Source: Bacillota bacterium
GTDB taxonomy: Bacteria > Bacillota > Clostridia > Lachnospirales > Lachnospiraceae
NCBI GenBank assembly: GCA_023395555.1
Contig: JAEWYQ010000037.1
Coordinates: forward strand, 1-64,000
DNA: 64,000 nucleotides
Direction of reading: 5' to 3'
The notes under the pieces were generated by a model. That model ran no database searches. It was not told the origin of the DNA and saw only the letters and a list, made by a program, of their open reading frames with translations. Positions within the stretch are counted from its first letter, which is position 1, and each line of letters begins with the position of its first letter. Positions 59,054 through 64,000 of this stretch are shown here, one piece after another. The translations under genes and the position numbers were made by a program.

Positions 59054-59085
59054 GCAACCACCCTTATGTAATAATAATATTATTA

Positions 59086-59628
59086 TTATTCATCTTCATC
59101 ATCGTCTGACAGCATATCTGAAATAAACTCTATTGCTTCTTCTCTTGTGAATTTCTTTCCATTACGTGCAACCAGGGATTGAATGTCCTCTTCGGTTGGA
59201 ACGTATCTCTTCTTTCCGGGGGGCATTGTTTTTCCAGCACTCGAAGGTAATGAAGTTTCATATATATTTTCATTCACTATATTTAATGTTCTCAACACAG
59301 TAGTTTTATCGAATGGATCAGCTGATCTATAGTTCTCAACGATCTTTCTTTCTGTTTTATCGACCATCATCGGTTCATGGGTTTTATTGAATTGGAGGTG
59401 CCATTCGTCAAATTTTTCAGATGGAGAGCCCGGAGGGATTATATCATTGGGTTCAACACCTAAGGCACCACAAATGAATTGTATCATATCTGGGTCTGGT
59501 CTATGATTATCATTTTCCCAATCGCTTATTGTTGAATTGCTAACTCCAAGGATATTTGCCAACTGTATCTGTGTTAGTTTCTTATTTTTTCTTGCGTTTC
59601 TTATATTTGAACCTATTGAGTTCACCAC
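59086..59628 (-). CDS. XRE-family phage repressor (ImmR/CI-like)
   Basis: A 180-residue protein with a CI-type HTH at residues about 5-60 (IGSNIRNARKNKKLTQIQLANILGVSNSTISDWENDNHRP) and an acidic C terminus. No LexA-like autocleavage domain is visible; proteolysis by the adjacent ImmA-like enzyme would replace it. It is divergent from a Cro-like gene with three dyad operators in between. Confidence 0.85.
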   Translation of the reverse strand: MVNSIGSNIRNARKNKKLTQIQLANILGVSNSTISDWENDNHRPDPDMIQFICGALGVEPNDIIPPGSPSEKFDEWHLQFNKTHEPMMVDKTERKIVENYRSADPFDKTTVLRTLNIVNENIYETSLPSSAGKTMPPGKKRYVPTEEDIQSLVARNGKKFTREEAIEFISDMLSDDDEDE

Positions 59629-59662
59629 TTAGCCCTCCTAATAATATAATTCTATAGTTTTA

Positions 59663-59777
59663 ATTATATATGATAATTTCGATTTTGTAAATCAAAACAT
59701 TCGAATTAACCGGAATTTATATTGACATTCCGAAAATAATGGAATATGATAAATTTGTAATCCGAAATTACCGGAAT
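59663..59777. promoter_or_regulatory. immunity switch: divergent promoters and three operators
   Basis: The operators are related to ATTCCGAAATTACCGGAAT, at 59699-59716, 59727-59745 and 59760-59777. The rightward promoter is TTGACA (59722), 17 bases, TATGAT (59745), with the middle operator filling its spacer. The leftward promoter has TTTACA (complement of 59686-59691) and TATAAT (complement of 59663-59668), 17 bases apart. Confidence 0.8.
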
Positions 59778-59793
59778 TGTGGAGGTGAATTAA

Positions 59794-60012
59794 TTGAACG
59801 TCGGACAAAAAATAAAAATATATTTAAGTGAAATCGGCATGTCTCAAAAATTCTTGGCTTATAAGTCTGGTATTGCAGAGCCAAAGCTAAATCTTGCCTT
59901 GAATGGTCACAGGAGAATGACATTCGAGGAATATCAGATTATTTGTTTTGTATTAAACGTTGGCGTAGATAAATTTTTGGAGCCAATGAATCCAATGGAT
60001 AAGATAAGTTAG
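59794..60012 (+). CDS. Cro-like HTH protein
   Basis: A 72-residue HTH protein (VGQKIKIYLSEIGMSQKFLAYKSGIAEPKLNLALNGHRRMTFEEYQIICFVLNVG). It is TTG-initiated after GGAGGTG, first gene of the rightward early operon and opposite the repressor, the classical Cro position. Confidence 0.78.
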   Translation: MNVGQKIKIYLSEIGMSQKFLAYKSGIAEPKLNLALNGHRRMTFEEYQIICFVLNVGVDKFLEPMNPMDKIS

Positions 60013-60023
60013 GAGGATTTGAA

Positions 60024-60434
60024 TTGAGCAAGTTAGCATCATATTCGCAACAGTTTCCTAATACCATCGAAGATTTAAGCAAATTTGTATTAGTGGGCAG
60101 AGAAAAACTCAATTCCGAATCGCTCAGAAGGTCGCATACATATAAAAAGCAAATCTGTTATGTATGCGAAGCGCATCGGTTGATAACGGAGTTACATCAT
60201 GTTCTTTCATTGGAAGACTGTGCATTGTTTTTAAATCTTATGCCCGATGCGGTCATAGATGTTCCTTTAGTGTGGCTGTGCCCAAATCATCACAGATATA
60301 TCCATGTATTTGTCAAAGATCCCAATGCGGTAATTCCAATGCTTTCGGAGATTGAAATAGAAAAGCTTATTGAGTTGAACAATATAAGAATTCTTACGAT
60401 CAAGAAATTGGTAGGAGGCGCAACATGTTCCTAA
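60024..60434 (+). CDS. HNH-like/DUF968-type zinc protein
   Basis: A 136-residue TTG-initiated protein. CYVCEAHRLITELHHVLSLEDC...VWLCPNHHRYIHVF has the spacing of an HNH nuclease with two zinc-binding CxxC/CxxH elements. It may be an early phage nuclease or a recombination-associated protein. The 3' end overlaps the ParB-like gene by ten bases. Confidence 0.65.
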   Translation: MSKLASYSQQFPNTIEDLSKFVLVGREKLNSESLRRSHTYKKQICYVCEAHRLITELHHVLSLEDCALFLNLMPDAVIDVPLVWLCPNHHRYIHVFVKDPNAVIPMLSEIEIEKLIELNNIRILTIKKLVGGATCS

Positions 60435-61297
60435 GAATCAAAGACATTAAAATCGGTAGTCGGCTCCGTGAAGAATATGGAGACATGGAAGGGCTTGCCA
60501 ACAGCATCAAGGAATATGGCTTGCTTCATCCAATAGTAGTTGATGCAAATTACAATCTGATAGCTGGGTGCAGGAGACTATTAGCCTGTGAGCGCATCGG
60601 CAAGGGAGAAATCGAAGTTAAGATGTTGGGTGATATCTCGGAGAGGGAATTAAGGGTAATCGAACTTGAAGAGAATATTCGCCGGAAGGACTTGACGGAG
60701 ATTGAGAAGTCAAAGAATTTGGTTGAGTTGGCAGAGATTAAGGAGAGGGAATTGCAGGAATCTAGGGAAAGCGAAATCGACACGGCTGACAATGGCAAGT
60801 GTGCGGAGTCCGCACACTTAAACAATCCAAATAAAATTGGTGTAAGAACGATTGCTAAGGAAATAGGCGTTCCCCCTAAAACCCTCCACGATGCCAAACA
60901 GCACGTTACCGCAGTCACTGAATTTCCAGCCCTTGAAGAGTTACCAAAATACAAAGCGATTGAAACCGCTAAGGAACTGCGGCAATCACCGCCAGAGGAG
61001 CATCCGCAGATTATCGACCTTGCCCTGCAGCGCAAGAAAAAAGAAGCAGAGGAGCAGGCGAAGGAAGACAATTATAACGCTTACATAAACGAATGCGGAG
61101 TTATATGGAATAGGCTTCATAAGGCACTTACTTCCTTCATTACAGTTGAAACAGATACTCAAACTCTTAAAAAATGGAAGGATGCTATTGAGTTGGGCGA
61201 TAAGAAGGAATCCATTCAATATTACTTGGATTATGTTGAGGAGGATATTTCAAAGTTATTGGCAATACAGAGATTTTTGAAGGAGGTGAAGCAGTGA
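60425..61297 (+). CDS. ParB/Srx-like nuclease-domain protein
   Basis: A 290-residue protein with the ParB N-terminal domain: RIKDIKIGSRLREEYGDMEGLANSIKEYGLLHPIVVDANYNLIAGCRRLLACERIG and ELEENIRRKDLTEIEK (residues 1-105). A central HTH-like region contains VRTIAKEIGVPPKTLHDAKQHV. The C terminus is helical. In phages such proteins regulate transcription or act as CTP-dependent clamps; no parS or ParA is seen here. Coupled to neighbours by overlaps. Confidence 0.8.
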   Translation: MFLRIKDIKIGSRLREEYGDMEGLANSIKEYGLLHPIVVDANYNLIAGCRRLLACERIGKGEIEVKMLGDISERELRVIELEENIRRKDLTEIEKSKNLVELAEIKERELQESRESEIDTADNGKCAESAHLNNPNKIGVRTIAKEIGVPPKTLHDAKQHVTAVTEFPALEELPKYKAIETAKELRQSPPEEHPQIIDLALQRKKKEAEEQAKEDNYNAYINECGVIWNRLHKALTSFITVETDTQTLKKWKDAIELGDKKESIQYYLDYVEEDISKLLAIQRFLKEVKQ

Positions 61298-61692
61298 GAA
61301 ATCTAGCACTGGAGAAAAGGGCAAGGGATGTAATTATTCAGATAATCAGAGATTCCGGAGAAATCTCAACGGAACGAATTATGGATTTGGTAAGGCCTCA
61401 TATCAATTTCGACTATGAGATTGCCAAAGAGCAGGTGACGAGAAGAGTTGCAAATCAATTGGCTGCTCAAGTCCGGGATGATGATAAGACAAGGGTAATG
61501 TTTGCGTGCAAAAAGGACAAGGTATCAAAGTACATCAATATTGATAAAAGTAATGATTTGGTGGCTTTAAAGCTTGTGGAATCCAATCTGCGTCAAAAGA
61601 TGCACGGATTGGAGAAGTCACACGCAAAAGCATCTAGGAGACGAATGGTAATTGAAGGTCAAATGAGCCTTGACTTCGCTCAGATGAAGTGA
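61294..61692 (+). CDS. hypothetical early phage protein with winged-helix-like N terminus
   Basis: A 132-residue basic protein. The first 65 residues (ARDVIIQIIRDSGEISTERIMDLVRPHINFDYEIAKEQVTRRVANQL) could form a winged helix. Not recognised. The GTG overlaps the preceding stop. Confidence 0.55.
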   Translation: MRNLALEKRARDVIIQIIRDSGEISTERIMDLVRPHINFDYEIAKEQVTRRVANQLAAQVRDDDKTRVMFACKKDKVSKYINIDKSNDLVALKLVESNLRQKMHGLEKSHAKASRRRMVIEGQMSLDFAQMK

Positions 61693-61736
61693 TTTACAAA
61701 CGCAATATAAAAACAAAATGAAAAGGAGAACAAACC

Positions 61737-62381
61737 ATGTCAGAAAAAATTCTTGTAAACAACCAAGTAACAATCGTCGGAGAAATCATCAGTGAGTTTG
61801 AATACAGCCACGATGTATTCGGCGAAAAATTCTACACAGCCAACATCTTAGTTGAGCGCCTTAGTGATTCACACGATGTAATTCCAATTTTAGTATCGGA
61901 GAGATTGTTTGACACAAGCCTTGATTGCAGAGGATTTATCGCTTCTGTGTCCGGTCAGTTCCGGTCTTATAACCAGCACGATGGAAACCGAAGTCGGCTA
62001 GTGCTTTCCGTGTTTGCCCGGGAGATTACAATCATTGACGAGCTTCCGGAAGAGTCAAGCCTCAATCACATTGAGTTGATTGGTTATCCATGCAGGGAGC
62101 CGGTATACCGGAAAACACCTTACGGCAGGGAGATTACGGACTTACTGCTTGCGGTCAATCGGCCATATGGCAAGAGCGATTACATACCCTGCATCTGCTG
62201 GGGGAGAAATGCCAGATATGCGGAAAGCTTCCGGGTGGGAGAATGTATTAAGGTGGCGGGGCGTATCCAAAGCCGAGAATATCAGAAGCGCATTAGCGAG
62301 ACTGAAACTGAGACCAGAACAGCCTATGAGGTTTCTGTAAGCCTTCTGGAAGAGTACGAAGGCGACATATGGCAAAGATAG
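61737..62381 (+). CDS. SSB-like protein with two OB folds
   Basis: A 214-residue protein that appears to contain two OB-fold units, 1-100 (NNQVTIVGEIISEFEYSHDVFGEKFYTANILVERLSD) and 105-214 (HIELIGYPCREPVYRKTPYGREITDLLLAVNRPYGKSDYIPCICWGRNA). The second matches phage single-stranded DNA-binding proteins closely. It protects ssDNA in replication. The tail lacks the acidic DDDIPF tip of bacterial SSB. AAAGGAG precedes the ATG. Confidence 0.78.
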   Translation: MSEKILVNNQVTIVGEIISEFEYSHDVFGEKFYTANILVERLSDSHDVIPILVSERLFDTSLDCRGFIASVSGQFRSYNQHDGNRSRLVLSVFAREITIIDELPEESSLNHIELIGYPCREPVYRKTPYGREITDLLLAVNRPYGKSDYIPCICWGRNARYAESFRVGECIKVAGRIQSREYQKRISETETETRTAYEVSVSLLEEYEGDIWQR

Positions 62382-62926
62382 TGATGGGAGTATTGCTGTT
62401 AATAGCGGCGCTTTCTGTTCCGAGTTCTCTTGCATATGCCTTCGAAGAACCCGTTGCGGGAATATCAGTTTCGCTGAACAAGATGCATAGTTCCATGGAA
62501 GACAAACCCGACACCGAAAAAGCCATGTTGATTTATTCAGCCCTATATGGCATTGACAGCAATTTAGTCAAGGCAGTCATTGGCAAGGAGAGCAGCGGCG
62601 ATCCTACAGCCCGCAATCAGAATCGGAATGGAACCCATGATAGGGGACTCATGCAAATTAATTCCTGTAATTTTAAATGGCTGTCGGAGGAATTGGGGAT
62701 TACGGATTTTTATAATCCACGGCAGAATATCCGGGCCGGGTGTTATATATTGGGGTTGTTATCCAAGAAATACGACAATGTTCACCGGGTGCTGATGTCT
62801 TATAACATGGGTGAAAAGCGGACAAGACAGTTGTGGAGACAAGGGATTTATAGTAGCCGGTATAGCCGGGAAGTTGTTGAGAGGTTAGATTTGTTAAGTG
62901 AGGAGAAAAAGATTGGGAAGTCTTAA
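62369..62926 (+). CDS. SLT-domain lytic transglycosylase
   Basis: A 185-residue exported protein with signal peptide MAKIVMGVLLLIAALSVPSSLAYA. The lytic transglycosylase core is YGIDSNLVKAVIGKESSGDPTARN (catalytic Glu in KES), then DRGLMQINS and MSYNMGEKRT. It cleaves peptidoglycan glycan strands. Its position in the early operon between SSB and a methyltransferase is odd, since phage lysis genes are at 53 kb; the role may be DNA entry or host modification. It overlaps the SSB gene by 13 bases. Confidence 0.8.
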   Translation: MAKIVMGVLLLIAALSVPSSLAYAFEEPVAGISVSLNKMHSSMEDKPDTEKAMLIYSALYGIDSNLVKAVIGKESSGDPTARNQNRNGTHDRGLMQINSCNFKWLSEELGITDFYNPRQNIRAGCYILGLLSKKYDNVHRVLMSYNMGEKRTRQLWRQGIYSSRYSREVVERLDLLSEEKKIGKS

Positions 62927-63671
62927 AAAGTTTTCAATAAGTGGTGAAACAGCGGAAATTTTAAGTAAGGGAAGAGTGATTGGAAGTGTTTATTATCTAC
63001 CAGAAATCACCCTTGAACGGAAGCAATACGAGGATGTCAACAAAGCCCTTGTAGCTTTGGGTGCGAAATGGGATAAAAAGTCCAAGGGCCACGTTTTCGA
63101 GTATGGCACAGAAGAAGCATTGGAGAAGGCAATCCAGACAAAAGAAGTTGTTGACTGGAAGAAATCAACGGATTTCTTTTACACGCCGGAGGCTGTTGTC
63201 AACGAAATGCTGGGGTTGGTTAATCAATCGACTATGGGGTTATTCAAAATGATGGAGCCGAGCGCAGGACAAGGACACATTCTGGACTTGGTAAGGGAGA
63301 ACTTCCCTAATGCTGAGTTTCTAGTGATTGAGCAGAATCCCATGCATTGTGGGAAATTAAGAGAAAAGGGGTACCAACCAATCAATGCAGATTTCATGGA
63401 GATTGTACCGTGCGAGGTGGATATTGTGTTGATGAACCCACCATTTACATACGAGATAGAGCATATTCGCCACGCTTATGATTTTCTTTCTGATGGCGGG
63501 CAACTGATTACGATTGCCAGCGGAAATATATTGAGCAAGTCGAATAGGAAGGGAAAAGAATTCTTACAATGGTTTAATGATGTTGGCGGATACGATTACC
63601 GACTCCCGCAAAACTCATTCAAAGAAAGCGGAACAAGCGTTGAAACCAAGATGTTGGTGCTTGAGAAATAG
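62913..63671 (+). CDS. N6-adenine DNA methyltransferase-like protein
   Basis: A 252-residue protein. After an N-terminal 80-residue module (ITLERKQYEDVNKALVALGAKWDKKSKGHVFEYG) comes a class I methyltransferase core with MMEPSAGQGHI as the SAM-binding motif and VDIVLMNPPFTYEIEHIRHAYDFL as the NPPF catalytic motif. It probably methylates phage DNA against restriction. TTG is used as start because GAGGAG lies eight bases before it; a GTG five codons upstream is possible. Confidence 0.82.
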   Translation: MGSLKKFSISGETAEILSKGRVIGSVYYLPEITLERKQYEDVNKALVALGAKWDKKSKGHVFEYGTEEALEKAIQTKEVVDWKKSTDFFYTPEAVVNEMLGLVNQSTMGLFKMMEPSAGQGHILDLVRENFPNAEFLVIEQNPMHCGKLREKGYQPINADFMEIVPCEVDIVLMNPPFTYEIEHIRHAYDFLSDGGQLITIASGNILSKSNRKGKEFLQWFNDVGGYDYRLPQNSFKESGTSVETKMLVLEK

Positions 63672-63705
63672 TTAAAAGTATTCAAATCAAAGGAAGGAGT
63701 TTAAT

Positions 63706-63957
63706 ATGAAGCACATTAAAAAATGCAAGGCATCAAAAAATGAGATCAGATTTGGAAAGGCTTTGAGGCACCTTAAAAGGTGGACATCCGAAGATTGGGA
63801 GAGGTTTTCGGTCAAGTCCGATGTAAAGGGCAGGGAGAAGATTCACGCCGACGGCAGGAGTATCTTTTATGGCCACGAAGCGAACCGGCGCAAGGATTTG
63901 AAGGTCCGGAAGAACTGGAGACTGAAACATCCGTTTCAAAGCGCAAAGGCGGTGTGA
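63706..63957 (+). CDS. hypothetical small basic phage protein
   Basis: An 83-residue very basic protein (MKHIKKCKASKNEIRFGKALRHLKRWTSEDWERFSVKSDVKGREKIHADGRSIFYGHEANRRKDLKVRKNWRLKH). It probably binds nucleic acid. Not recognised. AAGGAGTT precedes the ATG. It is the last complete gene in the window. Confidence 0.5.
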   Translation: MKHIKKCKASKNEIRFGKALRHLKRWTSEDWERFSVKSDVKGREKIHADGRSIFYGHEANRRKDLKVRKNWRLKHPFQSAKAV

Positions 63958-64000
63958 AGTGGCCAGAGTTATCAAAGGGATTAGCTCCATGATGATTATC

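Larger units (their letters stand above)
15330..64000. mobile_element. large siphovirus-type prophage, right end beyond the window
   Basis: From here to the window edge the genes are phage-like. There are anti-defence and regulatory islands, a tRNA cluster, and a complete packaging, head, tail and lysis module (terL at 32.5 kb to amidase at 54.1 kb). A repressor/Cro switch (59.1-60.0 kb) and early genes follow. The left border is put near 15.33 kb because polC and its terminators precede it. No full-length integrase is in the window; the only serine recombinase is short and better explained as an invertase. The element is therefore over 48 kb. Confidence 0.85.

Overview
The window joins a stretch of Firmicutes chromosome to most of a large siphovirus-type prophage. 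The host looks like a clostridial bacterium, probably Lachnospiraceae. The evidence is the order pyrH-frr-uppS-cdsA-dxr-rseP-ispG-polC, a 1530-residue Gram-positive PolC, strong AGGAGG ribosome-binding sites and moderate GC. Positions 1-15162 are ordinary host genes on the plus strand: an Fpg/Nei-like glycosylase, a VOC protein, a membrane-anchored polysaccharide deacetylase and a bactofilin, followed by the translation/isoprenoid/phospholipid/polC block.

From about 15.3 kb to the window end the DNA is phage-like. The left border carries terminators, a tRNA T-arm-like dyad and tandem 9-mers. No full-length integrase is visible, so the right border and integrase probably lie past 64 kb. At 15.5-18.6 kb there is an unusual minus-strand island. 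A consensus promoter drives a short RNA with two CRISPR-repeat-like hairpins. Beside it lie an HTH gene, a gene resembling the anti-CRISPR AcrVA2, a small unknown gene, and about 15 copies of a degenerate dyad repeat spaced about 47 bp apart, split in two by the AcrVA2-like pair. Next come a ribbon-helix-helix regulator with three operators and a run of small plus-strand ORFs (19-22.5 kb). An iteron-like cluster, terminase small subunit and possible packaging region follow at 22.6-24.1 kb. A DUF2829 (Tad2-like, anti-Thoeris) gene lies at 24.8 kb, and a tRNA cluster at 25.7-27.3 kb mixes canonical and anticodon-arm-defective tRNAs. Accessory genes (phosphoesterase, DUF3310, HAD-HExxH fusion, zinc-ribbon peptides) fill 27.3-31.3 kb.

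The late genes follow: terL (32.5 kb), an ArpU-like regulator, portal, scaffold, capsid, connectors, tail terminator, tail tube, G/GT chaperones with a -1 frameshift site, tape measure, distal tail, a tail-tip protein ending in an S74 peptidase domain, a tail fibre, and lysis genes (to 54.1 kb). Three mobile-type endonucleases interrupt this module. The lysogeny region (54.2-59.8 kb) holds a short serine recombinase, an XRE regulator, a secreted Ig-like protein, an ImmA-like peptidase and a repressor divergent from a Cro-like gene over three operators. Early genes (ParB-like, SSB-like, transglycosylase, methyltransferase) run to the edge.

The most interesting system is a probable tail-fibre shufflon. 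The expressed fibre 3' end (51.1-51.45 kb) faces a silent alternative in opposite orientation (51.46-51.87 kb). A second inverted pair of silent 3' ends lies at 56.95-57.59 kb. All four cassettes begin at the same 15-bp site (GC[A/T]AAATGAAAATTT) encoding x-N-E-N-[F/L], and both convergent junctions carry the palindrome AAATAGCTATTT. The serine recombinase gene lies between the two loci.
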